DNA of 19,552 nucleotides. Source: Armatimonadota bacterium (lineage in GTDB: Bacteria > Armatimonadota > JAAZEB01). The stretch spans positions 1 to 19,552 of the forward strand of contig DUUU01000157.1 of NCBI GenBank assembly GCA_012841485.1, written 5' to 3'. The first letter of the stretch is position 1. Each line of letters opens with the position of its first letter. Positions 1-7,951 of the stretch are shown here, one piece after another. A program made the translations under genes and the position numbers. Below the pieces are notes generated by a model. It had not been told where the DNA came from. It searched no databases and saw only the letters and a program-made list of their open reading frames with translations.

Positions 1-1382
1 ACGCACGTCACGGTCGCGACCTTCACCGGGTTTCGGGCATCGGCCACAGCCGCCATTGGAATCGGCGTGCTCTCGCAAGCGACGCGGAGCGCGCTCTCGG
101 CCACCGGCCGGCGCACGGCGACCGGCGCGGCGGAGGCGACCACGATGGCCGCCGGATAGGACAACGCTTCATCGGCGGCCACCTGGTTGGGAATGCTTGT
201 CAGGGTCACCCGCGGTCCGGAGGGCGCGGGAATCGCCGGCGGCCCCAGCAGCTCCTCTTCCAACCCAGTGTAGGCGCGCGCCACGGCCGTCTCTCCATCG
301 AGAGCCACCGCCGGATCGAAAGACGCAAGCGAGAGCAAGGGCAGATCCCGGTCTGGAGCGCGCAACGAGGAGAGATGCCGCTCCTGGCGGAGATCGATAG
401 AGTGGATGTACCACCGCCGCCCCTTCTTGCGAAGCGTGTACTGCAGCTCGACACGGCGCTCCTCGCCGTCCGGGCCGATGAAAACGTGCTCCCCGTCGGC
501 TACGCATTGAGTGGTGCGCACCATCTGCGTCTCGAAGAAGCGAAAACGAACGGTCTGCACATCTTCAAACGCCTGCACCGTGAGCGCGCGGAACTCGCGG
601 GCAGTCATCGCATGGCTATCGTTGCCATCATGGAGGATGGCGATGCTCTCGTCATCATCCACATAGCGCGCGATCAGGGCATAGCGGCTCTCCCGCCAAC
701 CCCGTTCGATGTTGCGCAGGGCTTCGTTGGCGCTCTCCTCGGCCTCTTCCTGGGGATCGGGGCGATCGTAGTGATACGGCCATCCCCCAAAGTAGTACTC
801 CCGCTCGCGGATGATGTAGGGGCCATAGTAGCGGTAGAAGAAGCCATCGTAGGGGTAGTACCACGGGTCATAGTAGTGGTAGATCACCACCGCGGGCACG
901 GGGGAAGTGGACGTGCTCGGTGCCGGCTGCGGGCGTCCCGGCTTCCGGAACAGATCCATCAGCCCGCTCGATCCGGGGCCCACGCGCTCGTAGCTCACCG
1001 GGGGCGGCGCTCCGCCCGGCTGGCTGCCCTGCGGCGCCGGCTGCGGCTTCGTGCGCTTATTGAAGAGATCGAGGAGGCCGCCACTCTTCGGTGGCGTGCC
1101 TGTCTCCCGCTTCCCTGGCTTCCCCCAGATGCCCGAGTCGCTATCGGAGAAGGGGCTCTTTCTCTCCTGCGCGGTGCTCGACTCGGGGCGGTTCTTGCCG
1201 GACGCACTCTCCGACGACTTGCCGCTACTCTGCGAGTCCTTACTGCCCTTTTTGAAGAAGTCGTTGAGGCCACCCGCCAGCGCGGGCGGAGACGCGAGGA
1301 AGGCCAGCAGCGCGCACGCAACAAAGAGCGCCAGCGCTGAAGCAAGACCCGGACGCCTTGTGGAAGCTCGTATCGTCGTCAT
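1..1382 (-). CDS. Secreted protein with repeated GLxDxF motifs, Tyr-rich segment and NTF2-like domain (partial)
   Basis: This reading frame is open from an ATG at 1382 to the left edge (460 codons, no stop), so the C-terminus is missing. The start is supported by GGAGGA at 1391-1396, eight bases upstream. Residues 1-36 form a signal peptide ending SPPALA, so the protein is probably exported. The mature part starts with GLNDFFKKG (38-46), and related copies follow at 102-110 (GLLDLFNKR) and 140-148 (GLMDLFRKP), separated by Ser/Lys- and Pro/Gln-rich linkers. Residues 168-205 hold 14 tyrosines. Residues about 210-333 alternate helix and strand, ending in RRWYIHSIDL, which looks like an NTF2/SnoaL-type fold. 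I do not recognise a named family and propose no enzymatic role. The repeats could be short docking or self-association motifs (inference). It lies downstream of the large CBM9-like gene but may have its own promoter. Confidence 0.8.
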   Translation of the reverse strand, partial: MTTIRASTRRPGLASALALFVACALLAFLASPPALAGGLNDFFKKGSKDSQSSGKSSESASGKNRPESSTAQERKSPFSDSDSGIWGKPGKRETGTPPKSGGLLDLFNKRTKPQPAPQGSQPGGAPPPVSYERVGPGSSGLMDLFRKPGRPQPAPSTSTSPVPAVVIYHYYDPWYYPYDGFFYRYYGPYIIREREYYFGGWPYHYDRPDPQEEAEESANEALRNIERGWRESRYALIARYVDDDESIAILHDGNDSHAMTAREFRALTVQAFEDVQTVRFRFFETQMVRTTQCVADGEHVFIGPDGEERRVELQYTLRKKGRRWYIHSIDLRQERHLSSLRAPDRDLPLLSLASFDPAVALDGETAVARAYTGLEEELLGPPAIPAPSGPRVTLTSIPNQVAADEALSYPAAIVVASAAPVAVRRPVAESALRVACESTPIPMAAVADARNPVKVATVTC

Positions 1383-1402
1383 CGTCCTGATCCTCCGTCC
1401 CT

Positions 1403-1431
1403 ATCCTACCAGGATCGAGGGCACCCGTCAA
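1403..1431 (-). promoter_or_regulatory. Candidate sigma70-type promoter for the left-edge secreted protein gene
   Basis: Read on the minus strand, TTGACG (1426-1431) is separated by 17 bases from TAGGAT (1403-1408). The -35 matches consensus at five of six positions and the -10 at four of six. Transcription would start about 15 bases before the Shine-Dalgarno sequence of the gene starting at 1382. The match is suggestive only; the gene could also be read through from the gene ending at 1509. Confidence 0.4.
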
Positions 1432-1508
1432 CGCCCTGCACACCCCATGCCTATCCATGCGGACGTCTAAGAGAGCCCCAGGGTTCAATCGGACAGAGCG
1501 AAAGCAGC

Positions 1509-4500
1509 TCACCGATAGAGGCCCAACTCGGTGATCTCGTAGAGGGCGCTCGACCCAAAGCCCTGACGCGCGGCGGTTGGCCGAATGCGGATGCGGTCGG
1601 TCTTCACGCGCTTCCCCTTGTACTCCAGACGGCGCCCGTACTCATCCTTCCACTGGTGGATCGTCTTCCAGGTGTTGTCTTGCCAGATATCCAGATCGGC
1701 GCCGGCGATGGTGGGCGAGCAAAACTCGACACGAGAAAAGACGACCGGCTTCTCAAAGCGGATGACGCACTGCGAGCGGTCGCTATAGACCGGGATCCAC
1801 CCGGCGGCGCTGGAGACTGCATCCGCCAGATCGCTGTCGCAACTGAAGGCTCCGCCAAACTCGCCGATAGTCCACTTCACCGCGCCCTCGGCGAGGATGT
1901 TCCCGGCGAGCGCCGGGCGCTCTATCGCCGTGGCGATCTCATCCTCGATCTCATCCAGGAACCGGAAGTCTGGAAGCACCTCCAGCGTGGTGTAGATGCG
2001 CGCGCCAAGGCCCTCCAGCTCGTCCGTGAATTTGCCATCGCGCACGGGAATCACCCGGTTCTCGCGGAGCACCAGCACGCGAGAGCATTTCTGCTTGCCC
2101 ATGAGCGGCACGGAGAAGCTGACCTGACTGGGATCGAGGCTCTGGTTCGCGGCAACGATAAAGAAGTGCCCGCGCACGGCGCCCTCTGGCTTGTAGTGCT
2201 TGGCGATCACGTCCACGCTCGGGGAGTCGGCCGTCACTTCTGTCGCGGAGTCGCGCGCGAGCCACGCCGGCGCCAGGAAAGCCACCTCCTCGAAGATGTA
2301 ATCCATCGCGATGCGATTCGGGAGGTGGTTCCAGTAGCCGTTGAAGATGAAGGGCACCAACCCCTTCGCGCCACAGGCCAGCGCCGTGAGCGCGAACCAG
2401 CGCGACTCCTTGAAATCCGGGTGCTGCCCGCGCAGGCCGCCATAGGAGAAGGTCTGGGGCATGCACCACACCGCCTTGCTCCCGTCGTTGGCGGCGCAGG
2501 CATCGGTGATCTTGTTGTGAATGGCGCGAAGCGGAGCGCCGAAAACGCGCCCGCCATCCTCCGCGATCTGCGGGTTCATGTAGGGGTGCGGGCAGATCAC
2601 GTCGCACGCATCCAGATACTCAACCGGGGCGCGCGAGACGATCTTGCAGAAGCGGTAGGGATCTTCCTCGGCGAGGAACTCATAGAGGCTCTTCAGGAAG
2701 ACCGGCGAGAGCCCGCGGCACTCCGGTTCGTCCGAGATGTAGTAGCCGATGATGTTGCGGCGGTGCCGCACGCTGGCGATGATGGGACGCAGGCGCGCCT
2801 TCAACTCGTCATCAATCGGCTGGTCCAGCTTCGCCTTCGCCTCGTCGATCTCCCGAGTGATCCCGCGCAGCGAGTAGACTCCCATATTCATCTGCTCATA
2901 CTCGCTGGCTCCCATCAGGTAGTTGGTCGAGTGCGGGAGCTGCGCCTGCGGGAAGGACGCGGCGCTCACGACGTAGCGCGTGCTGCCGTACCAGCCCCGG
3001 ATGAAGACGGGGCTGCCATCGATGAGCAGATTCCCCTGGTCATCGATACGCGCCTCGACGGCGGGCGCAGGCGGAAGCTTGCAGAAGGGAAGCTCCGTCG
3101 CCGCAACCACCTCGAACCGCTCCTCTTCCCCCTTGCCCCGGCTCACCGGCCGGAGGATCTCGGCGCGCAAGAGGTGCCGTCCCTCGGGAATATCGGCTGC
3201 GGAAAGCTCGAAGGGCACGCGCGCCGACTCGATCTTCACCTCGCACGCGCGCGGCGGGAGCAGGCTGGAAGAGAGCGTGACTCGGGCGGTCGATCCCTTG
3301 ACGTTCGCCAGGGGAATCCCCAGGTCCAGATAGCCCTGGATCGCATCCACCTGCTGCGTGGCATAGATCGCGTTGCGGTAGTTTGGGCGCGTCACCTTGA
3401 TTCGGACCGGGGTGTAGGTGAGCCACGTATCGAAGCGCGCCGCGAGAGCACCCGCTCCGCTGGCGCCCTCGGCGCGAAATGCGACGGGCCATTTCCCCTG
3501 CTCCGCCACTCTCCCTCCAGGTACCTCCACGCGCGTCTTCTGACCCGGCTTCAGCTTCAGCGGCACCCGCCCGCCCTGCGCGCCCTCGGCCAGGATCTCC
3601 ATGGCCAGCGACCCCTCGAAGCCCCGGTCGCCACGGTTCTCCACCATCAGCGACGCGAGAACGGCGTAGCCCCCCTCCGCCGGCTCCAGGCGAAACTGCG
3701 GCGACTCCGCGTAGAGGTTATACGCCTCCTTATCCACCTGGATCCCTTCAAGCGTGCCGAAGTTCCTCACGTCGTGGTAGCCCTGCGCCGGACTGAACTG
3801 GGAGTAGTAGCGAGGGGCCACGGAGCGCGTCCGCGAGAGGGAGAAGACCCATGCGTCGGACCACATCTTCGCCGGGCGGTTATGGAAGAGCGCGAACGGG
3901 AGGGCCACCTCCACCGACCAGAAATCGCTTCCCCGGTGAACCGCGGCCTGCCATAGCGAGGACCACTCGGCGCGATGGATGTTGCCGGACTCCTGGCAGT
4001 AGATATCGACCTGCGTGCCCTCGGAGTTGATGGCGAACTGGTAGAACTCCGTGCGGTCACCCACCGGATCGAGGAAGATCTCAATATCGTCATCCGACCA
4101 CATCGCCGCATCGTGCTTGCGCGCGGCGCGCACCACCAGCTCCTCGGGCCGCAGCTCGTTACAGCGAACCCCGAAGTAGACCGCGCCCTCATCATACAGC
4201 ACGCGGAAGGAGGTTTGCAGCTCCTCGGGAATCGGCTGGCGGTTGGCGGTGTTCAGAGGCATCTCAAAGCCGGTGTGCAGCGGTGCCTTCTCCCAGGCTG
4301 GCTCGTCCAGCTTCCCATCGAGCGTCAGGCTGCCCTCCAGGCGGACGGCCGTCGCCGCCTTCATCGGCGGTGCCGTCGCTTCCTTCCTGGCGGCGCCATT
4401 CACCGGCGGCAAGCCGATGGCCGCCCCCAGAGCGACCGCCATCAGGGCGCGCGCGAGCATGGCTATCCGGGCGATCGGGGCTACATCAAATGTGGATCGT

Positions 4501-4514
4501 CTGGTTGGTCGCAT
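1509..4514 (-). CDS. Large secreted CBM9-like / glycoside hydrolase-like multidomain protein
   Basis: This 1001-residue protein probably acts on, or binds, a polysaccharide outside the cytoplasm. The start at 4514 is backed by AAAGGAG just upstream. Residues about 12-40 are a signal peptide. Residues 55-260 match the carbohydrate-binding family 9-like / DOMON-type pattern: LDGKLDEPAW near the start, then WSDDDIEIFLDP (139-150) and the FYQFAINSEGT strand. Residues about 265-480 look like beta-sandwich linker domains. Residues about 495-760 look like a TIM barrel of the glycosidase superfamily: LIDGSPVFIRGWYG (497-510), then GYYISDEPE (590-598), whose Glu is the likely acid/base. Residues 870-1001 resemble an F5/8-type C (discoidin-like) domain. 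The substrate cannot be read from the sequence, and the barrel could be non-catalytic. It is co-directional with the genes on both sides, 183 bases from the upstream one. Confidence 0.85.
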   Translation of the reverse strand: MRPTRRSTFDVAPIARIAMLARALMAVALGAAIGLPPVNGAARKEATAPPMKAATAVRLEGSLTLDGKLDEPAWEKAPLHTGFEMPLNTANRQPIPEELQTSFRVLYDEGAVYFGVRCNELRPEELVVRAARKHDAAMWSDDDIEIFLDPVGDRTEFYQFAINSEGTQVDIYCQESGNIHRAEWSSLWQAAVHRGSDFWSVEVALPFALFHNRPAKMWSDAWVFSLSRTRSVAPRYYSQFSPAQGYHDVRNFGTLEGIQVDKEAYNLYAESPQFRLEPAEGGYAVLASLMVENRGDRGFEGSLAMEILAEGAQGGRVPLKLKPGQKTRVEVPGGRVAEQGKWPVAFRAEGASGAGALAARFDTWLTYTPVRIKVTRPNYRNAIYATQQVDAIQGYLDLGIPLANVKGSTARVTLSSSLLPPRACEVKIESARVPFELSAADIPEGRHLLRAEILRPVSRGKGEEERFEVVAATELPFCKLPPAPAVEARIDDQGNLLIDGSPVFIRGWYGSTRYVVSAASFPQAQLPHSTNYLMGASEYEQMNMGVYSLRGITREIDEAKAKLDQPIDDELKARLRPIIASVRHRRNIIGYYISDEPECRGLSPVFLKSLYEFLAEEDPYRFCKIVSRAPVEYLDACDVICPHPYMNPQIAEDGGRVFGAPLRAIHNKITDACAANDGSKAVWCMPQTFSYGGLRGQHPDFKESRWFALTALACGAKGLVPFIFNGYWNHLPNRIAMDYIFEEVAFLAPAWLARDSATEVTADSPSVDVIAKHYKPEGAVRGHFFIVAANQSLDPSQVSFSVPLMGKQKCSRVLVLRENRVIPVRDGKFTDELEGLGARIYTTLEVLPDFRFLDEIEDEIATAIERPALAGNILAEGAVKWTIGEFGGAFSCDSDLADAVSSAAGWIPVYSDRSQCVIRFEKPVVFSRVEFCSPTIAGADLDIWQDNTWKTIHQWKDEYGRRLEYKGKRVKTDRIRIRPTAARQGFGSSALYEITELGLYR

Positions 4515-4616
4515 TGGAGGCTCCTTTCGAGGGCTGTGATCGACAGCGTACTCTTCGCTTCCAGGCTTTCCCTTCCCTGCCAGAGGACACGGTCGCTCCG
4601 GCGGCCCTGTCCTCCC

Positions 4617-4652
4617 GCGAACGTGGGAGCCCCTCTCGGGAGGGGGGTTCGC
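4617..4652. repeat. Two-tier hairpin in the intergenic region upstream of the CBM9-like gene
   Basis: An inner perfect stem CCCCTC (4630-4635) / GAGGGG (4640-4645) closes a four-base loop, and an outer perfect stem GCGAAC (4617-4622) / GTTCGC (4647-4652) surrounds it. It lies between the phospholipase C-like gene and the CBM9-like gene in a minus-strand run. No T-run follows on either strand, so it is not a classical intrinsic terminator. It may be an mRNA processing or stabilising structure (inference). Confidence 0.4.
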
Positions 4653-4697
4653 CCGGCCATCGCGGGCCCCCTCACGTCGGGGTTCAGGCCTTCCGCT

Positions 4698-6119
4698 CTA
4701 TTCCATTTCAGGAACGACCCATACGCGGTCAATTGCCTCGACGAGTGGTTTGTCGCTCTCGATGAACACCTGGATCGCTGAGTGAAGGATGCCGGGAGTG
4801 AAACGCTTCTCGGCGGGGGCGGTGTCGCCAGCAGGCAGGGAAACGAGAGTGGAGTTCCACTCCCGCTTCATCACCCTGAGAAGGAAGCGAAAGTGGACGC
4901 GGGCTGCCGGGTCCTTCAACGCCGCGCCGAGGCGATAGGAGACGCCCGGCTTCACCCTGGCCGCGGCGCTTTGCCAGACGCGCTTTCCACCAACCCGGAC
5001 ACGCCGCCAGCGGTCGGGCACCCCCTCCTGCAGGTAGGAGAGGGTCGCATCGGGGTTTTCAACGAGATTGCCCGCCGGATCCGTGGGGGGCAGCGTGAAA
5101 TCGAGGTGGGCCGTCTTGCCCGCCATCAAGGTGATCGGGACGGACACCTGGGGCCGCGAGCCCGTGCGGTAGGCAAGCACGCGATAGGTGCCCTGGGGCA
5201 GATTGCGCAGATGGTAGGATCCACGCCACCCAACCGCCGGACTCTCGTCCGCCGTCAGCGCGAGCGTGCCGAACTCGGTGCCAAGGAGCACGATGCGCGC
5301 CCCGTGGTCATTGCGCAGGGGGATCTCGGCGGCGGTGACGGTGCCTGTCAGGCTGGCGCCCTCGGGCTGTGGCGCCAGTCCCAACGTAAAGAGGGTATGG
5401 AGCAGATCGGCCACCACGCGCGCGCATTCCAGGGCCGCCTCCAGAAGAATTGGCTCCACCTGGGCACGGTCGGGCTTGGGAGAGGATACGAGCGGAAGCG
5501 CCCGCTCGGCACTCTGCGCGGCGAAGGCGATCAGCCCCTCCATGCGCTGCTGCAGCGCCGCTAGCGCCTCGTCATCGGTGCGCCCCAGCAAGCGCGGGCG
5601 GTACCCGGAGATCGTGATCGCATCGCTCCGGATCCAGTTCTCCAGCTCGCTATGGTGCGGCGTCTTTGGCCTCGCGTGAGGGGGCGCGCCCGAGTCCTCG
5701 ACCAGGTGAATCAGCGGGCCCAGCTGGCGGCAGGCATTCGCCGGAGTCTCTGTGCGCAAGGCCTGTAGCGCCCGGCGGAAGTAGGCCGGGTAGGTAGCGC
5801 GCACTCCGGGCACGGCATGAGGGGGATAGCGTGGATGGGCAGGGATGAGCAGGTAGTCATCCGCGTAGAAGCTCCCCAGATCCTCGCCCTGCTGGTCCGG
5901 CAGCCAGGAATAGGCGATGAGCGCCGTCAGGTTCTCCTCGCCAAGCAGCTCCTCACAGCGCGCCCTCTCCGGGAGCACGGCAAGCGCGGCCTTGGTGATC
6001 TGCGCATGGGGTCCCCACGCCTCCACCCTCTCGACGCTCGCGCCGAGCAGGAGAAGGGTGAGAAGCAAGCCGGCGCATCTCAGCCTACTGCGGTGGTTTC
6101 GGGCCGAACGGTGTCGCAT
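4698..6119 (-). CDS. Secreted zinc phospholipase C / S1-P1 nuclease-like protein with C-terminal beta domains
   Basis: The protein is probably an exported phosphoesterase with a three-zinc site. Numbering here is from the longer possible start at 6170. The preferred ATG at 6119 is residue 18; it begins a compact signal peptide (basic, then LLLTLLLLGA) ending VERVEA before Trp52. In this superfamily the first mature residue is a Trp that binds zinc through its free amino group, so the predicted cleavage fits exactly. Other ligands are visible: H55, D92 (WLPDQ), H155-x3-D159-x5-H165 (HLVEDSGAPPHA), matching the spacing in phospholipase C, and H173-x3-E177. Residues about 272-362 look like a carboxypeptidase regulatory-like domain and 365-490 like a carbohydrate-binding-type beta domain. 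Nuclease versus phospholipase activity cannot be decided. The gene lies about 160 bases after the exporter gene in the same direction. A start at 6170, preceded by GGGAG, is also possible. Confidence 0.8.
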   Translation of the reverse strand: MRHRSARNHRSRLRCAGLLLTLLLLGASVERVEAWGPHAQITKAALAVLPERARCEELLGEENLTALIAYSWLPDQQGEDLGSFYADDYLLIPAHPRYPPHAVPGVRATYPAYFRRALQALRTETPANACRQLGPLIHLVEDSGAPPHARPKTPHHSELENWIRSDAITISGYRPRLLGRTDDEALAALQQRMEGLIAFAAQSAERALPLVSSPKPDRAQVEPILLEAALECARVVADLLHTLFTLGLAPQPEGASLTGTVTAAEIPLRNDHGARIVLLGTEFGTLALTADESPAVGWRGSYHLRNLPQGTYRVLAYRTGSRPQVSVPITLMAGKTAHLDFTLPPTDPAGNLVENPDATLSYLQEGVPDRWRRVRVGGKRVWQSAAARVKPGVSYRLGAALKDPAARVHFRFLLRVMKREWNSTLVSLPAGDTAPAEKRFTPGILHSAIQVFIESDKPLVEAIDRVWVVPEME

Positions 6120-6280
6120 CTCTGGGTGTCCTTGCCTTGCCGCGTACACCGCGCCACCACGCATCGCCATCCGGTCTCCCGCCGGGGATGTGGGCGGTCG
6201 CCAGATCCGGGCAATGGCCGCGGCATGGTCCCTTGTTCCCCATCAGCCGGCGCACTCCTCCCGCATCCAGCGGTATCGGC

Positions 6281-7081
6281 CTAACGCAGGATAAGGCGAA
6301 TCGCGACCGCGACAAGTGCGAGCGCGAGGAATCGCATCAGCCATGCCTCGCTGACGCGCCCGGAGAGCCCGGCGCCCACCTGAGCGCCAACAATCGCGCC
6401 CACCGTGATGGGGACCACGGGGCCAACGAGAACGTGGCCCAGGGCGAGGTGCGTACCCGCGCCGATGAGAGCGGAGAACAGGAGGATGAAGGTGGACGTC
6501 GCCGCGGCCACGTGAGGGGGAAAATGGAGCGCCTGAACGAGCGCCGGCATATGAATGATGCCACCGCCGATGCCCAGAATGCTGGAGAAGAAGCCAGCCA
6601 GTGCGCTGATCCCAAGTCCCTTCCACTCGCTGAACGCATACACAAACTCGCGGCCGGAGGCGTCGGTGACCCTCCGCTGTGCCGAACCGCTTCCCACCGT
6701 CTCCCGAATGGACCCAGGAGAGCCGGACGAGCGCGCCAGGAGGAGGAGAGCGAGCGCGGCAAGCAGCCCTCCAAAGAGCGGCGCGAACACCTCCGTCGAG
6801 AAGTAGCGCGTGATGAAGGCCCCCAGGAATGCCCCCGGCAAGGTAGCCAGGGCAAACCGCCACCCGGATCGGTAGTCGATCCGGCGCGTTCGGATATAGG
6901 AGAGCGTGGCAGAGGTGGCGCTGCACAAGACGACCATCAGGGACGATCCGATCGCCTGCTGAGGCGAGGTTTTGAGGAAGAGCAGGAGCGCCGGGACCAC
7001 GAGGAAGCCCCCGCCCACGCCCACCAGGGATCCGTAGGCGCCCACTAACAGTCCAAAGAGCCCAAGATACAGCGTGAGCAA
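6281..7081 (-). CDS. TauE/SafE family membrane exporter (sulfite/anion exporter-like)
   Basis: This is a polytopic inner-membrane protein of about 266 residues with roughly eight hydrophobic segments. Both halves carry the family's glycine-rich repeat: GSLVGVGGGFLVVPALLLF near the N-terminus and GFFSSILGIGGGIIHMPAL in the second half, each followed by a helix rich in Ala, Ser and Thr. A charged loop (GSGSAQRRVTDASGREF) separates the halves. Members export sulfite, sulfoacetate or other small organic anions; the substrate here is unknown. I chose the TTG at 7081 because an AGGGGG ribosome site lies six bases upstream, overlapping the gntR stop codon, and because the longer frame to 7192 would overlap gntR by about 100 bases. 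Only 10 bases separate the two genes, so translational coupling and joint regulation are likely. Confidence 0.85.
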   Translation of the reverse strand: MLTLYLGLFGLLVGAYGSLVGVGGGFLVVPALLLFLKTSPQQAIGSSLMVVLCSATSATLSYIRTRRIDYRSGWRFALATLPGAFLGAFITRYFSTEVFAPLFGGLLAALALLLLARSSGSPGSIRETVGSGSAQRRVTDASGREFVYAFSEWKGLGISALAGFFSSILGIGGGIIHMPALVQALHFPPHVAAATSTFILLFSALIGAGTHLALGHVLVGPVVPITVGAIVGAQVGAGLSGRVSEAWLMRFLALALVAVAIRLILR

Positions 7082-7091
7082 AGCGGGCCCC

Positions 7092-7817
7092 CTATCGCAG
7101 CTCGATCCGAAAACGACACCGGTCGCCGCGGAGGGTGCCCAAACGGAGCTCCACAGGATGCCTGCCTGGAGCATACGCCACGCGCTCGACACTCAGCGCG
7201 GGAGCCCCCGGGGGCACCTGAAGCAGCTCGGCCTCGTAGGCGCCCAGCGTGATCGCGCTGAAGCTCTCCTCTGCCAGCAGAATGCGAACCCCGCACCGCT
7301 CTTCCAGGGCATCGTAGAGCGCCCCCTGCGTGAAGTCCTCTTCTCTCAGCGGGGCCGCCACCGCCGCGGGAATGAGGCAGCTCTCCAAGACGACCGGCTC
7401 CCCCTCAAGCAGGCGCAACCGAGTGACGTGCAGTACGGGCTCGCCGGCCGGCTGCTCCAGGCGGCGGGCCAGGCCCTCCGAGCACCGAACCGTCGTCCAC
7501 TCCAGCACGCGCGAGGTCAGCTCCTGCCCGCGCTCGCGCGCTTCGCGCGCAAATGAGTAGAATCCCATCAGGCGCTGTTCCAGACTGCGCCGCGTCACAT
7601 AGGTCCCATCCCCCTGGCGCCTTTCCAGCCACCCCTCGTGGACCAGCTCCGTGATCGCGTTGCGGACCGTTCCCCGTGCCACGCCCAGCCCCTCGCTGAG
7701 CTCCGGCTCCGAGGGGATCTGCTGGCCCGGCCTCCAGTCGCCAGCCTCGATCTGAAGCCGTATCGCATCCTTGATCTGCTGGTAGAGCGGGATCTTACTC
7801 TCCCGGTGGAGTTCCAT
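7092..7817 (-). CDS. GntR-family (HutC/UTRA subfamily) transcriptional regulator
   Basis: This is a cytoplasmic one-component regulator of about 241 residues. The N-terminal winged helix is typical of GntR: IPLYQQIKDAIRLQIEAG, then RPGQQIPSEPELSEGLGVAR, TVRNAITELVHEGWLERR and the wing QGDGTYV. From about residue 90 the UTRA ligand-binding domain follows, with VLHVTRLRLLEGEPVVLES and a C-terminal strand pattern ending FRIEL. UTRA regulators sense small metabolites such as sugar phosphates, amines or histidine derivatives; the ligand here is unknown. The ATG at 7817 is preferred because GGAGG lies nine bases upstream (7827-7831). A TTG at 7847 would also be in frame but falls inside the operator and lacks a ribosome site. 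A promoter and operator directly upstream suggest autoregulation, and the exporter gene follows after 10 bases. Confidence 0.92.
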   Translation of the reverse strand: MELHRESKIPLYQQIKDAIRLQIEAGDWRPGQQIPSEPELSEGLGVARGTVRNAITELVHEGWLERRQGDGTYVTRRSLEQRLMGFYSFAREARERGQELTSRVLEWTTVRCSEGLARRLEQPAGEPVLHVTRLRLLEGEPVVLESCLIPAAVAAPLREEDFTQGALYDALEERCGVRILLAEESFSAITLGAYEAELLQVPPGAPALSVERVAYAPGRHPVELRLGTLRGDRCRFRIELR

Positions 7818-7835
7818 CAACACCTGCCTCCGCAC

Positions 7836-7847
7836 TTGTATAGACAA
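7836..7847. promoter_or_regulatory. HutC-type GntR operator
   Basis: TTGTATAGACAA is palindromic at 10 of 12 positions and contains GTATAGAC (7838-7845), an exact match to the published HutC-subfamily consensus GT-N-TA-N-AC. It lies between the gntR promoter and its start codon, about 14 bases downstream of the -10 box. An imperfect second copy, AACTATAC (7860-7867), overlaps the -10 box. This arrangement fits repression of the gntR-exporter transcript by its own product. Confidence 0.6.
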
Positions 7848-7860
7848 CTAAGCTTCCACA

Positions 7861-7889
7861 ACTATACCACGGGTGGAGGTCGGCGTCAA
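7861..7889 (-). promoter_or_regulatory. Sigma70-type promoter of gntR
   Basis: On the minus strand TTGACG (7884-7889) is followed after exactly 17 bases by TATAGT (7861-7866); both boxes match consensus at five of six positions. Transcription would begin near 7854, giving a leader of about 37 bases that contains the operator and the GGAGG ribosome site of the gene starting at 7817. Confidence 0.65.
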
Positions 7890-7951
7890 GAAAGCGGGAG
7901 ATAAACGCCGGGGTTCGGGAACCACGGCGTGGAACAGCGGTGATCGCGGGA

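Noticed and set aside
375..1340. A 321-codon plus-strand open frame at the left edge
   Set aside because: It lies antisense to the secreted protein gene, which has a signal peptide, repeated motifs and a good ribosome site; the plus frame shows none of these.
1470..1508. GGGTTCAATC as a possible tRNA T-loop
   Set aside because: No acceptor stem, anticodon arm or D-arm can be paired around it.
1656..3956. A 766-codon open frame on the plus strand opposite the CBM9-like gene
   Set aside because: The translation is rich in Arg, His, Asp and Val with no domain pattern, and it mirrors the coding strand's GC-rich third positions. The minus-strand frame has a signal peptide, recognisable domains and a ribosome site.
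4617..4652. Hairpin as an intrinsic terminator for the phospholipase C-like gene
   Set aside because: The stem is strong, but no T-run follows on the minus strand, so it does not meet the pattern.
7818..7847. TTG at 7847 as the start of the GntR regulator
   Set aside because: It lies in the operator palindrome, close to the expected transcription start, without a ribosome site, while the ATG at 7817 has GGAGG nine bases upstream and fits the family's N-terminus.
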